Source: Bacteroidota bacterium
Lineage (GTDB): Bacteria; Bacteroidota; Bacteroidia; Flavobacteriales; Flavobacteriaceae
Direction: 5' to 3'
DNA length: 64,000 nt
NCBI GenBank assembly: GCA_027620655.1
Contig: JAQCDS010000004.1
Location: forward strand, 86,924 to 150,923
Position 1 is the stretch's first letter, and every line of letters starts with the position of its first letter. A program made the position numbers and the translations under genes. The notes under the pieces were generated by a model. That model was not told the DNA's origin. It was given only the letters and a program-made list of their open reading frames with translations, and did not search any database. Shown piece after piece: positions 34,394 through 43,899 of the stretch.

Positions 34394-34660
34394 TTATTTT
34401 CTGTAAATTAAATAGTCCTTAGCCAGTTCTATATAACGTTTTTTGGCTTCATTTTGAGTAATATCCTCTACCTGAAAAAGCGCATTTGTTTTAAATGCAT
34501 TGATGATGGCTTTACCGCTTTTTGGACGGGAGTAGTCGTTGGTTGCCTTTTTGTAAAACGCATACAATTTTAAAAGTGTATCTGCAGGAAACGGTTCCTC
34601 ATGATTGTTGATACTTTCTACAGCAGCTTGAAATTCTTTATCTAAATCTTCATTTATCAT
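34394..34660 (-). CDS. Acyl-CoA-binding protein
   Basis: An 88-residue four-helix ACBP-fold protein (LDKEFQAAVESIN, LLKLYAFYKKATNDY, the late AKKRYIELAKDYLI helix). The start at 34660 is chosen because an earlier in-frame start would overlap psd by 26 bases. It is the last gene of the ftsH-cdsA-psd unit and starts 1 base after the psd stop. Bacterial ACBPs bind acyl-CoA esters; proximity to phospholipid genes fits that. Confidence 0.88.
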   Translation of the reverse strand: MINEDLDKEFQAAVESINNHEEPFPADTLLKLYAFYKKATNDYSRPKSGKAIINAFKTNALFQVEDITQNEAKKRYIELAKDYLIYRK

Positions 34661-34661
34661 C

Positions 34662-35309
34662 TTAAACTTCTGAAATGATACTCTCACCGCCTTTTACTTT
34701 TTGGTTTAGCTCTACTTTAAGTTTGGTATTCAAAGGTAAAAATAAATCTACTCTAGAACCAAATTTTATAAATCCTGCATCACTACCTTGAATTACATTT
34801 TGGTCTTTTTGAGCATAATTAACAATTCTTCGTGCCAATGCACCGGCAATTTGTCTGTAGAGTACTTTTCCAAACATTTTGTTCTCTAGAACTACCGTTG
34901 TACGTTCATTTTCTTCACTTGCTTTTGGGTGCCATGCTACCAGATATTTTCCAGGATGGTATTTGCTAAAAAGTACTTTTCCTCCAATGGGATAGCGTGT
35001 TACATGAACATTAATGGGCGACATAAAAATACTAACCTGAAGGCGCTTGTCTTTAAAGTATTCAGTTTCTTCTACTTCTTCAATAACCACTACTTTTCCA
35101 TCTACTGGAGAAATGAGATGTGCATCGTTGTGTTTTGTATGTCTTTTAGGATTTCTAAAAAATTGCAAAATCAAAATTAAAACAACCAATAATGTAATTT
35201 GCAGAGTTTTTACCAGCCATTGGATTTCTATGTTATCAACTAATATAAATAATCCCCCCACAATAAGCAGAGTGATTACAATAATTTTTTGGCCTTCTTT
35301 ATGAAACAT
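34662..35309 (-). CDS. psd: Phosphatidylserine decarboxylase
   Basis: Makes phosphatidylethanolamine. A 215-residue short-form proenzyme: two N-terminal membrane segments (about 8-50), the ISPVDGKV motif (67-73), SIFMSPINVHVTR, and the self-cleavage site KFGS with S185 as the predicted pyruvoyl precursor. The Gly-Ser pair replaces the LGST of long-form enzymes, as is normal for this class. It overlaps cdsA by 11 bases. Confidence 0.95.
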   Translation of the reverse strand: MFHKEGQKIIVITLLIVGGLFILVDNIEIQWLVKTLQITLLVVLILILQFFRNPKRHTKHNDAHLISPVDGKVVVIEEVEETEYFKDKRLQVSIFMSPINVHVTRYPIGGKVLFSKYHPGKYLVAWHPKASEENERTTVVLENKMFGKVLYRQIAGALARRIVNYAQKDQNVIQGSDAGFIKFGSRVDLFLPLNTKLKVELNQKVKGGESIISEV

Positions 35310-36120
35310 AATGTAATAATCTTAAAAATAAATAAATAAATGGTGCAACAAATATAGCGCTATCTAGACGGTCCAAAAGACCACCATGTCCTGGCAAAAG
35401 GTTACCGCTGTCTTTTACTCCAGCTTGGCGTTTGTATTTGGATTCAATAAGGTCGCCTAAAGTTCCAAAGACACTTACTATAACTCCTAGAATCAACCAG
35501 TTTGAAAAGAGGAGAATATTAGTAGCTTCAGAAATAAAGTAGCTTCCAACTGCTGTAAAAATCATACCACCAAGAAAACCTTCTACTGTTTTTTTTGGCG
35601 AAACACTTTCAAATAATTTTTGTTTGCCAAAGTTTTTCCCAATAATATATGCAAAGCTATCATTAATCCAAATGAGCGCAAAAACACCAATGATGTTTTC
35701 TGGGCTATATTGTCCAAAATTATTAGCGATAACCAACAAAAATACTATACCTGCACTGATGTAAAATGTGGTATTGATATAGCGATTAGTGAGTAGCTTT
35801 GGTAAGCTTTTACTAGAAAATAAATCTCGTATTAAAAAAAGCAAAACAAAAATAGTAACTGTTAGAAGAATTTGTGTGGTTTCGTTCAAGCCATTAACCG
35901 AATTGGTGATAATATCCCAAAACGCAAAAGTGCCAAATAAAATTGAAAAAATTAGGTAAGAAATAATGTTGCGTTGTTCAATTAATTTGTTGAACTCAAA
36001 CAAACATAATATTCCAAAAATAAAAAATAAAGCAATGAGTACAAATTGGTATTGTGCAGAACATACTAAAATGCTGACAAATAATGCTCCAAATACTATT
36101 CTTGTAAAAAGTTCCTTCAA
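35299..36120 (-). CDS. cdsA: Phosphatidate cytidylyltransferase
   Basis: Makes CDP-diacylglycerol for phospholipid synthesis. A polytopic membrane protein of 273 residues (about 7-8 helices) with the family signature near the end (SKYKRQAGVKDSGNLLPGHG followed by GLLDRLDS) and FAYIIGKNFGKQKLFESVSPKKT in the middle. Overlaps psd. Confidence 0.95.
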   Translation of the reverse strand: MKELFTRIVFGALFVSILVCSAQYQFVLIALFFIFGILCLFEFNKLIEQRNIISYLIFSILFGTFAFWDIITNSVNGLNETTQILLTVTIFVLLFLIRDLFSSKSLPKLLTNRYINTTFYISAGIVFLLVIANNFGQYSPENIIGVFALIWINDSFAYIIGKNFGKQKLFESVSPKKTVEGFLGGMIFTAVGSYFISEATNILLFSNWLILGVIVSVFGTLGDLIESKYKRQAGVKDSGNLLPGHGGLLDRLDSAIFVAPFIYLFLRLLHYVS

Positions 36121-36127
36121 AATAACG

Positions 36128-36736
36128 TTATAAATCTTCTAGCAAAAGAAGGTATAAATTTTTGGAGCTACTTCCGTAACTTAAAAAATTATCATCTTCA
36201 GCGACTTTAAAATGTTTAATGGTTGTAATGTTTGTAGGAATATTTTTATTGTTATTTGCTTTTATGCCATGGAGACCTTCCCCAATGGTTTTAACAATTT
36301 GACTCGTTGTGGCAAAAACAATAAAATTTTTGGGCAATTCATTTAGTTTTTTTTCTGCAATTTGATTTGATGAAATCAAAATAGAACCGTCATTTGCAAT
36401 CAGATACTCACAAGTAGTAAACAGAAAATGACCCTCATTTATGACTTTGGTCGTGTTCCAGTCAAAGTCTTTAAATTTTTTTTTGAGTTTGTTGTTTAAC
36501 AACAAAGCAGATTTCTCTTTCCAGTTATTTTCTTCTAATATTTGTTGAAGAAAGTCATAAACTTCATTGATGTTTTCGCAATAAAGAAACTTACCTCCGT
36601 TTTCATTAAAGTTGATGGTAAAAGATTCATCAATAGGAGTGTCTTTTTTTGGTAAAAACTTATTCTCGTCTTCGTTTTTTTGGTGTTCCTTATCTGATTT
36701 TGAGATTGAACCAAATATTTTTCGAAATACACTCAT
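36128..36736 (-). CDS. LUD domain protein
   Basis: A 202-residue protein of the LutC/YkgG-like LUD family (about 85-200, LLIANDGSILISSNQIAEKKLNELPKNF split over two strands, FVIFAT-like core and a C-terminal LYLLLLEDL). LutC normally works with LutA and LutB in lactate oxidation, but neither is present. It sits between ftsH (82 bases upstream) and cdsA (7 bases downstream), a stable position in Bacteroidota. Its role there is unknown. Confidence 0.85.
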   Translation of the reverse strand: MSVFRKIFGSISKSDKEHQKNEDENKFLPKKDTPIDESFTINFNENGGKFLYCENINEVYDFLQQILEENNWKEKSALLLNNKLKKKFKDFDWNTTKVINEGHFLFTTCEYLIANDGSILISSNQIAEKKLNELPKNFIVFATTSQIVKTIGEGLHGIKANNNKNIPTNITTIKHFKVAEDDNFLSYGSSSKNLYLLLLEDL

Positions 36737-36818
36737 TGATTGAACTAAGGCTGTTGATTAACTTTGTTTCAAATATAAAAAATTTAAAATGCCTATAGTT
36801 TAAAAAAACATGATTTTT

Positions 36819-38771
36819 TTATTCCTCTTCCTCGCTAGGAATATCTTGAGTTGCGTTTTCTTTTTTATTGTCAAAAGGTCTTTTTCCAAAAATAGCTTCT
36901 AAATTATCTTTAAAAATCACCTCATCTTTTAGCAATACTTCAGCCAACTCAATGAGTTTATCTTTGTTTTTTTCAAGTAAAGCAATGGCTCGCTGGTATT
37001 GTTCTTCTATGATATCTGAAATTTCTTTATCAATAAGCTCAGCAGTTTGCTCACTGTAGGGTTTTGTAAACCCATATTCATTCTGACCAGAGGAGTCATA
37101 ATACGTTAAGTTTCCAACTTTGTCACTCAGGCCATAAACAGTTACCATAGCACGTGCTTGTTTAGTAACTTTTTCCAAATCGCTTAAAGCTCCGGTTGAT
37201 ATTTTATCAAAAATTACTTTTTCTGCGGCTCTACCTCCAAGTGCTGCACACATCTCATCCAGCATTTGTTCTGGTCGTACAATAAGGCGTTCTTCGGGCA
37301 AATACCATGCAGCTCCCAGAGATCGCCCTCTTGGAACAATTGTCACTTTGACTAGTGGAGCAGCATGTTCTAGCATCCAACTTACTGTGGCATGACCAGC
37401 TTCATGAAAGGCAACTGCTTTTTTCTCTTCTGGAGTAATAATTTTATTTTTCTTTTCTAATCCTCCGATTATTCGATCTACAGCATCAAGAAAATCTTGT
37501 TTTTCAACGGCTTTTTTGTTGTTTCTAGCAGCAATAAGTGCGGCTTCGTTACAGACGTTTGCAATATCAGCGCCAGAAAACCCTGGAGTTTGTTTTGATA
37601 AGAAATCAGTATCTAAATCTTTAGCTTTTTTCAAAGGCTTCAGGTGGACTTCAAAAATTTCTTTACGCTCTCTAATATCAGGTAAATCAACATAAATTTG
37701 ACGATCAAAACGTCCTGCACGCATCAATGCTTTGTCCAAAACATCTGCCCTGTTTGTAGCGGCTAGTACTATTACATTTGTGTTGGATCCAAAACCGTCC
37801 ATTTCTGTTAAAAGTTGATTCAATGTATTTTCTCGTTCGTCATTTGAACCAGAGAAATTACTTTTTCCACGTGCGCGTCCAATGGCATCAATTTCATCAA
37901 TAAAAATAATTGAAGGTGATTTTTCTTTAGCTTGTTTAAATAAGTCACGAACTCTTGAAGCCCCTACACCCACAAACATTTCAACAAAATCTGATCCCGA
38001 TAGCGAAAAAAATGGTGCTTTTGCTTCACCAGCAACGGCTTTTGCAAGCAAAGTTTTTCCAGTTCCTGGAGGGCCAACAAGCAATGCACCTTTTGGTATT
38101 TTACCTCCTAAAGCTGTATATTTTTCAGGGTTTTTAAGGAAATCTACAATTTCTTGAACCTCCTCTTTTGCGCCTTCCAAACCTGCTACATCTTGAAATG
38201 TAGTTTTTGTCTCAAGCTTTTCATCAAACAGTTTTGCTTTAGATTTACCAATATTGAAAATCTGTCCGCCTCCACCTGGACCACCTCCGCCAGAGATTCT
38301 ACGCATGATAAAAATCCATATTCCAATGATGAGCACAAATGGAATAATAGATAATAAAAGATCGCCAAAAGCATTGGTTTCTGTTCTAAAGTTTAACTCT
38401 GTGTTCAAGTCGCGTTCAAGAATAGTATCTTCCAGCTGTTTTTGAAACAATTGCACATCTCCAAATTCGAACTTATAATTTGGTGAAGTCCCTATTGGAA
38501 TAAGATTTTGCGTTTGAGTTTTGCTGTGGATTTGTTTTTTGGCTGCTTTATCGTTGAGGTAAACTAAAGCTTCACGCTTATTTACGATTTCAACTTTTTG
38601 AACATCTCCATCTTTAAGAAATTTAAAAAACTTAGAAGGTGTTGTAGTGACTCCATCGGATGCGCCAAATCCACCTGAAAATATGTTGAATACTAAGAAT
38701 AAACCAATAACGATTCCGTACACCCAATAGGCGTTAAACTTAAAATTCTTTGGATTTTTGTCTTTTGACAT
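36819..38771 (-). CDS. ftsH: ATP-dependent zinc metalloprotease FtsH
   Basis: Membrane-anchored AAA+ protease that extracts and degrades membrane and short-lived proteins. It has two N-terminal helices around a periplasmic domain (TM at about 16-32 and 135-151), a Gly-rich linker, Walker A GPPGTGKT, Walker [12 protein letters not shown], the SRH region, and the zinc site HEAGH (456-460). The length of 650 is typical. It follows rsfS by 11 bases in the same operon. Confidence 0.98.
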   Translation of the reverse strand: MSKDKNPKNFKFNAYWVYGIVIGLFLVFNIFSGGFGASDGVTTTPSKFFKFLKDGDVQKVEIVNKREALVYLNDKAAKKQIHSKTQTQNLIPIGTSPNYKFEFGDVQLFQKQLEDTILERDLNTELNFRTETNAFGDLLLSIIPFVLIIGIWIFIMRRISGGGGPGGGGQIFNIGKSKAKLFDEKLETKTTFQDVAGLEGAKEEVQEIVDFLKNPEKYTALGGKIPKGALLVGPPGTGKTLLAKAVAGEAKAPFFSLSGSDFVEMFVGVGASRVRDLFKQAKEKSPSIIFIDEIDAIGRARGKSNFSGSNDERENTLNQLLTEMDGFGSNTNVIVLAATNRADVLDKALMRAGRFDRQIYVDLPDIRERKEIFEVHLKPLKKAKDLDTDFLSKQTPGFSGADIANVCNEAALIAARNNKKAVEKQDFLDAVDRIIGGLEKKNKIITPEEKKAVAFHEAGHATVSWMLEHAAPLVKVTIVPRGRSLGAAWYLPEERLIVRPEQMLDEMCAALGGRAAEKVIFDKISTGALSDLEKVTKQARAMVTVYGLSDKVGNLTYYDSSGQNEYGFTKPYSEQTAELIDKEISDIIEEQYQRAIALLEKNKDKLIELAEVLLKDEVIFKDNLEAIFGKRPFDNKKENATQDIPSEEEE

Positions 38772-38782
38772 ATAAAAATGTT

Positions 38783-39154
38783 TTAGTAGCTTGTTTCTAT
38801 TTCAGTAATTATTGCATCACCCCAAAGGTTTTCAATGTCATAATATTCTCTTTTATGTTTTTGAAACACATGAATAACCACATTGATATAATCCATTAAA
38901 ATCCACTCTGCGTTTTCTGTTCCCTCTATTTGATAAGGCTTTTCGTGAGCAGCTTTACTGACTTTTTTTTGTATCGAATTGACAATTGCATTCACTTGTG
39001 TATTAGAATTTCCATCGCAAATAACAAAGTAGTCACACACTGTGTTTTCTATACTTCTTAAATCTAATATGCTAATGTTTTGACCTTTTACATCCTCAAT
39101 GCCATCAATTATTAAGGCGATGAGTTGGTCTGGATCAGAAGTGTGTTTTATCAT
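38783..39154 (-). CDS. rsfS: Ribosome silencing factor
   Basis: A 123-residue RsfS/DUF143 protein that binds L14 and blocks subunit joining under starvation. Motifs are IEDVKGQNISILDLR, VCDYFVICDGNSNTQVNAI, and the late AEWILMDYINVVIHVF with LWGDA. It is the first gene of the ftsH operon. Confidence 0.96.
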   Translation of the reverse strand: MIKHTSDPDQLIALIIDGIEDVKGQNISILDLRSIENTVCDYFVICDGNSNTQVNAIVNSIQKKVSKAAHEKPYQIEGTENAEWILMDYINVVIHVFQKHKREYYDIENLWGDAIITEIETSY

Positions 39155-39172
39155 ATATTCGAATTACATTGC

Positions 39173-39180
39173 AAATTTAT
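39173..39180 (-). promoter_or_regulatory. -7 box of the rsfS-ftsH operon
   Basis: TAAATTTG on the minus strand, 18 bases before the rsfS ATG; no clear TTG. Confidence 0.5.
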
Positions 39181-39246
39181 TATTTTTTTGGGTCTAATTA
39201 CTTTTTATTCTCTAAATAATATTATAATTTAATTATAAATTTACAT

Positions 39247-39966
39247 ATGCAAATTATCAAACTCAATGCCATTGATTCTACAAATCAGTATTTACATGAT
39301 TTGGTTGGTCAAATGTCATTGGAAGATTTTGCTGTTGTAACGGCAAGATATCAAACAAAAGGGCGAGGACAAAGAGCAACAATTTGGCAATCTGAAAAAG
39401 ATAAAAACCTGATAATCAGTGTTTTAAAAAAAGAAATTGATTTGAATCCTCAACATCAATTTTTGCTAAATATTGTGGTTTCCTTAGCCGTTTTTAAGAC
39501 GCTTCAAGCGTTTAAAATTCCTAAACTTTCTATAAAATGGCCAAACGACATTTTGTCACATGACAAAAAAATTGGTGGCATTCTTATTGAATTAATATTA
39601 AAAAAAAATACCATTAATAAAGCTATAATTGGCATTGGTTTGAATGTTAATCAAATAAAATTCAAAGATTTGCCTTCTGCATCCTCTCTACAAAACATAA
39701 CTGGTATTCACTACGATTTGGACGAATTGTTGCATAAATTATTGGAAAATTTTAAATACTATTTTTCCATAAAAAACACTGCTGAACTATGGGCAACATA
39801 TGAAAATCTTCTTTTTAGAAAAGACAAACCTTCAACTTTTGCTGGTCTTAGTGGTGATTTATTTTCTGGAATAATAAAAGGAGTTTCTCAACAAGGAAAA
39901 CTGATGGTAAAAACCGAAAATTCTATTGAAGAATTTGATTTAAAATCAATAAAATTGCTGTACTAA
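39247..39966 (+). CDS. birA: Biotin--[acetyl-CoA-carboxylase] ligase
   Basis: Attaches biotin to the carboxyl carrier protein. It is 239 residues, only the catalytic and short C-terminal domains, with no N-terminal helix-turn-helix, so it should not act as a repressor. The biotinyl-AMP loop is GRGQRATIWQS; KWPNDIL and KIGGILIELI follow. Divergent from rsfS and convergent with the SRPBCC gene (4-base overlap). Confidence 0.95.
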   Translation: MQIIKLNAIDSTNQYLHDLVGQMSLEDFAVVTARYQTKGRGQRATIWQSEKDKNLIISVLKKEIDLNPQHQFLLNIVVSLAVFKTLQAFKIPKLSIKWPNDILSHDKKIGGILIELILKKNTINKAIIGIGLNVNQIKFKDLPSASSLQNITGIHYDLDELLHKLLENFKYYFSIKNTAELWATYENLLFRKDKPSTFAGLSGDLFSGIIKGVSQQGKLMVKTENSIEEFDLKSIKLLY

Positions 39967-40358
39967 ACCGCTTTTGGAATATTGACGGCTAGAGTTTCAA
40001 TAAATTTTGAAATAGGCCCTTTAATCATCATCGCCATCATCGGATTAAAGTCTCCATTAAAATTCAGTTGAACTTCACTTTCGTTGTCATTTACTGCAGA
40101 AATATGGGCTTGAAGCGAGAAGTCTAATTTTCCACCTGCTGCACCAAGCCTGATAGAGTTTGGCGGATTTTCCTCTTTTTTTTGTAAAACAATTTCAGGC
40201 ATTCCACTTAGTGCAAAAATAAATTTATCATCATCTAATAATTCAAATTTGCTGATATTATCTGGCATTAAAGCTTCAAAATTTTTCACATTTGAAAGAA
40301 AATCATATACGTTTTCAACAGATTTTGAGACGGTTATTTTTGGTGATTCTAAATTCAT
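39963..40358 (-). CDS. SRPBCC (START-like) family protein
   Basis: A 131-residue protein with a helix-grip fold (KSVENVYDFLSNVKNFEALMP at the start and a C-terminal long helix MMIKGPISKFIETLAVNIP). Members bind hydrophobic ligands. The start at 40358 avoids a 10-base overlap with pyrE, although 40379 is in frame. Downstream of pyrE by 11 bases. Ligand unknown. Confidence 0.85.
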   Translation of the reverse strand: MNLESPKITVSKSVENVYDFLSNVKNFEALMPDNISKFELLDDDKFIFALSGMPEIVLQKKEENPPNSIRLGAAGGKLDFSLQAHISAVNDNESEVQLNFNGDFNPMMAMMIKGPISKFIETLAVNIPKAV

Positions 40359-40369
40359 AATTAGTTGTT

Positions 40370-41008
40370 TTATGACCATTCAGAGGGTTTTGCATTCCAT
40401 TGCGTAAGCATATTTGATTCTTTTTCATTGATAAAGTGAGTGTCCAAAGCTTGTTCTAGCAAATTTTCATAATTACTCAGCGTGTACAAGTCGAGTTTAT
40501 TTTCATCAAAATTCTTTTTGGCAACTTCAAAACCATAACTAAAAATAGCCACCATTCCTTTGACTGTTGCACCAGCAGATTTTAGAGCATCAACGGCTGC
40601 CAAACTGCTTTTTCCAGTGCTGATTAAATCTTCAACCACCACTACATTTTGACCCTTTTCAAGATACCCTTCAATTTGGTTTTTTCGTCCATGTTTTTTT
40701 GGTTCTGGTCGCACATAAACAAAAGGTAAACCAAGCTCTTCTGCAACCAAAGCGCCTATGCCAATAGCACCAGTGGCAACCCCTGCAATAACATCAGGTT
40801 TTCCGAAAGTGTTTTCAAGATTTTTTGCCATTTCACTTTTAATGTAGTTCCTAATGGCTGGATATGAAAGTACCATTCTATTGTCGCAATAAATAGGTGA
40901 TTTCCAACCAGATGCCCAGTTAAATGGTGTTTTAGGGTTTAATTTTATAGCATTAATATGAAGTAATACTTCAGCGGTTTTTTTGGCGGTATTTTTATCA
41001 AAAATCAT
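40370..41008 (-). CDS. pyrE: Orotate phosphoribosyltransferase
   Basis: Adds ribose 5-phosphate from PRPP to orotate in UMP synthesis. It has the PRPP loop VVVVEDLISTGKSS, the GVATGAIGIGALVAEELG region and VRPEPKKHGRKNQIEG. The length of 212 is typical of the monofunctional enzyme. Divergent from the NUDIX gene. Confidence 0.96.
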   Translation of the reverse strand: MIFDKNTAKKTAEVLLHINAIKLNPKTPFNWASGWKSPIYCDNRMVLSYPAIRNYIKSEMAKNLENTFGKPDVIAGVATGAIGIGALVAEELGLPFVYVRPEPKKHGRKNQIEGYLEKGQNVVVVEDLISTGKSSLAAVDALKSAGATVKGMVAIFSYGFEVAKKNFDENKLDLYTLSNYENLLEQALDTHFINEKESNMLTQWNAKPSEWS

Positions 41009-41067
41009 GTGTCAAAATTATTAAAAAATACTACATTTACTTTAGATTAACTTGTTTTTAATTAACA

Positions 41068-41649
41068 ATGCAAAAAATTTTTGTTGGTAATAAACCAATA
41101 GTACTGACTACAAAGGTAGAATCTGAATCAGATTTTAAAAATTATTTGATTGATACTGTTGATATTAACAAGGTACTTCACCATTTAAAAAAAGAAAAAT
41201 ACAAGTCCATTAGATTAATTGGTGATAATGAAGAAGTTTTGCTAAAGAAGTTTTTACGTCTTCTACCGAATATTGTCGCTGGAGGAGGAAAGGTTATCAA
41301 TTCAGACGGCAAAATTTTATTTATTTTTCGCAATGGAAAATGGGATTTACCCAAAGGAAAAGCAGAACAAAAAGAAACTATTGACCAAACTGCACTTCGT
41401 GAAGTTGAAGAAGAAACCGGTGTACAGGGGCTTTCAATTACAAAACCACTCGAAATTACATATCATATCTTCATAAGAAATGAGCAATATTTCATCAAAA
41501 AAACCTACTGGTTTGAAATGTTTTCAGATTATATTGGCGACTTTAAACCCCAAAAGAAAGAGGGGATTACCAAAGTAAAATGGGTGGGTCCAAAAAAACT
41601 AAAAAAAGTCAGAAAGAATATTTACGCCAACATCGAAGCACTTATTTAA
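41068..41649 (+). CDS. NUDIX hydrolase
   Basis: A 193-residue protein. The NUDIX box (Gly-x5-Glu-x7-Arg-Glu-x2-Glu-Glu-x-Gly) is intact in the segment from GKAEQKE to LREVEEETGV, preceded by KWDLPKG. About 65 residues of unassigned sequence precede it. The substrate is not determined; NUDIX enzymes cut nucleoside diphosphates linked to another moiety. Confidence 0.92.
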   Translation: MQKIFVGNKPIVLTTKVESESDFKNYLIDTVDINKVLHHLKKEKYKSIRLIGDNEEVLLKKFLRLLPNIVAGGGKVINSDGKILFIFRNGKWDLPKGKAEQKETIDQTALREVEEETGVQGLSITKPLEITYHIFIRNEQYFIKKTYWFEMFSDYIGDFKPQKKEGITKVKWVGPKKLKKVRKNIYANIEALI

Positions 41650-41693
41650 AAAAGAAATTCTTCTTTAGTTCTTCCTAATCCTATTTATTCCCT

Positions 41694-41701
41694 TATTTTT
41701 G
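41694..41701 (+). promoter_or_regulatory. -7 box of the SulP gene
   Basis: TATTTTTG, a full match, 19 bases before the ATG at 41721; upstream element unclear. Confidence 0.45.
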
Positions 41702-41720
41702 CCGCTTAATTTTTATTAAG

Positions 41721-43343
41721 ATGAGAGAATTTATTCGCAAGCGTTCGGCAAATGCAAAAAATGATATTTTAAGTGGTCTAACTGTGGCTTTGGCTTTGGT
41801 GCCAGAAGCTGTTGCTTTTGCATTTGTTGCAGGGGTCGATCCTTTGGTAGGCTTGTATGCTGCTTTTATGATTGGTTTAATCATCTCAATTTTTGGTGGA
41901 CGCCCAGGAATGATTAGTGGTGCAACAGGCGCATTGGCCGTTGTGATGGTAAGTTTGGTTGCTCAAGGCAATGCCATGGGTGAGCCTACAGAAAATTTAG
42001 GCTTATATTATTTGTTTTTGACCGTTATTTTAATGGGTTTTATTCAAATTCTTGCTGGTGTAATGAAATTAGGAAAATTTGTTCGACTGATTCCTCATCC
42101 TGTAATGATGGGCTTTGTTAATGGACTCGCCATTGTGATTTTTATTTCTCAATTAGGAATGTTTAAAACTGCGGGAGTTGATGGTCTTGTTTGGATGCAA
42201 GGTCAAGAACTTTGGACCATGATAGGACTTGTAGCTCTTACAATGGGGATTATGTTTGGACTCCCAAAATTGACAAAAAAACTGCCTGAAGCCCTCATTG
42301 CTATTTTGGTAGTTTCAATGCTTGTTATTTTTGGAAATTTAGATGTAGCCACTGTTGGAAGCTTTATTAGAGATGGAGGAGGAGAAGGCCTAAAAGGTGG
42401 TCTTCCTCAATTTCAATGGGCTATTTTTGAAGTCATTCCATTCAATTTTGATACACTACGATTTATTGGTCCCTATGCTGTGATTCTTGCTGCCATTGGA
42501 CTTATTGAATCTTTAATGACTTTAAACCTTATTGATGAACTTACAGAAACTCGTGGAAATTCCAACAAAGAATGTATTGCTCAAGGCAGCGCCAATGTTG
42601 TTACTGGACTTTTTGGTGGAATGGGAGGTTGCGCCATGATTGGACAATCCATTATCAATATTAAAGGTGGTGGAAGAGGTCGACTTTCTGGAATTGTAGC
42701 TGCTGTTGCCTTATTGGCTTTTATTTTGGTTGCTTCAAATCTTATAGAACAAGTTCCCATTGCGGCCCTTGTTGGGGTCATGTTTATGGTGGTTATAGGC
42801 ACATTTGCATGGTCTAGTTTTAGAATTATGAATAAAATTCCTTTAACCGATGTCTTTGTTTTGATTTTGGTATCCACGGTAACCGTATTTTTTGATTTAG
42901 CAATTGCTGTAATCTCAGGTGTAATTGTGAGTGCTTTAGTCTTTTCTTGGGAAAATGCAAAACGTATTCGCGCGCGGAAACGCATTAAACCAGATGGTAC
43001 AAAAATTTATGAAATTTGGGGGCCATTATTCTTTGGTAGCATAACAGCCTTTAACCAAAAATTTGATGTCAAAAATGACCCTGATGTTGTAGAAATTGAT
43101 TTTGTCGAATCTAGAGTCAGTGATCATTCTGCCATTGAAGCTATTTTTAATTTGGTGAATAAATACAACAATGCAGGAAAAACAATCAAACTCAAACATT
43201 TAAGTCAAGATTGTAAAGTCCTTTTGTATAAATCAAGTCCACTTTTTAAGGAGGTCATTATTGAAGCCATTGATGATCCACGCTATCATTTGGCAGAAAA
43301 TCCAGAAGCGTTTACTAAAGGGCTTTCAGAATATTCGTTGTAA
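41721..43343 (+). CDS. SulP family anion transporter
   Basis: A 540-residue membrane carrier with 12-14 helices, the N-terminal LSGLTVALALVPEAVAFAFVAGVDPLVGLYAAF signature (in pieces) and a cytoplasmic STAS domain in the last ~110 residues (DVVEIDFVESRVSDHSAIEA). Anions could be sulfate, bicarbonate or others. It stands alone. Confidence 0.94.
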   Translation: MREFIRKRSANAKNDILSGLTVALALVPEAVAFAFVAGVDPLVGLYAAFMIGLIISIFGGRPGMISGATGALAVVMVSLVAQGNAMGEPTENLGLYYLFLTVILMGFIQILAGVMKLGKFVRLIPHPVMMGFVNGLAIVIFISQLGMFKTAGVDGLVWMQGQELWTMIGLVALTMGIMFGLPKLTKKLPEALIAILVVSMLVIFGNLDVATVGSFIRDGGGEGLKGGLPQFQWAIFEVIPFNFDTLRFIGPYAVILAAIGLIESLMTLNLIDELTETRGNSNKECIAQGSANVVTGLFGGMGGCAMIGQSIINIKGGGRGRLSGIVAAVALLAFILVASNLIEQVPIAALVGVMFMVVIGTFAWSSFRIMNKIPLTDVFVLILVSTVTVFFDLAIAVISGVIVSALVFSWENAKRIRARKRIKPDGTKIYEIWGPLFFGSITAFNQKFDVKNDPDVVEIDFVESRVSDHSAIEAIFNLVNKYNNAGKTIKLKHLSQDCKVLLYKSSPLFKEVIIEAIDDPRYHLAENPEAFTKGLSEYSL

Positions 43344-43344
43344 A

Positions 43345-43800
43345 TTATTTTGAGTAAACTGCTGGAGGCACCATTTTTTTATAATCTCCCTCGTAGTGAA
43401 TGATTTCACGTACAATTGAAGAAGATATAAAAGAGGTTTCTGCAGAAGTCAGCAGAAAAACAGTTTCAATGTCGCCAATATTACGGTTGGTATGCGCAAT
43501 GGCTTTTTCAAATTCAAAATCGGCGGGATTTCTTAGACCTCTTAGTATAAAATCGGCATTAATTTCTTTGCAAAAATCAGTTGTTAAACCCGAATAGGTC
43601 ATGACTTTAATTTTTGAATGGCCTTCAAATGTTTTTTCAATAAAAGATTTACGTTCTTCCAATGAAAACATATAGGTTTTGGCTGAATTTTCGCCAATAG
43701 CAATAATGATTTCATCAAAAAGAGGAATTCCACGATTGATAATGTCGCAATGCCCTAAGGTAATAGGGTCAAAAGATCCTGGAAAAATTGCACGTTTCAT
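43345..43800 (-). CDS. coaD: Pantetheine-phosphate adenylyltransferase
   Basis: Fourth step of CoA synthesis. The HxGH-type motif is GSFDPITLGHCDII (residues 8-21); the late TSAETSFISSSIVREI is the second conserved segment. The length of 151 is typical. It is downstream of ddl on the same strand, with a long hairpin between them, and convergent with SulP (1 base). Confidence 0.96.
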   Translation of the reverse strand: MKRAIFPGSFDPITLGHCDIINRGIPLFDEIIIAIGENSAKTYMFSLEERKSFIEKTFEGHSKIKVMTYSGLTTDFCKEINADFILRGLRNPADFEFEKAIAHTNRNIGDIETVFLLTSAETSFISSSIVREIIHYEGDYKKMVPPAVYSK

Positions 43801-43830
43801 GTGTTTATCTTTATTGTTTTTTTGTGGTCA

Positions 43831-43891
43831 CATGGAACATCCATAACATCATTTTTCTATTTAAATAATTTTTGGTTACGGATGTTTCATA
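43831..43891. repeat. Long imperfect hairpin between ddl and coaD
   Basis: CATGGAACATCCATAAC (43831-43847) and GTTACGGATGTTTCATA (43875-43891) are 17-base inverted copies with three differences, around a 27-base AT-rich loop. In RNA two differences become G-U pairs. No T-run follows on either strand, so it is not a simple terminator. Confidence 0.6.
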
Positions 43892-43899
43892 CGGTAAAG

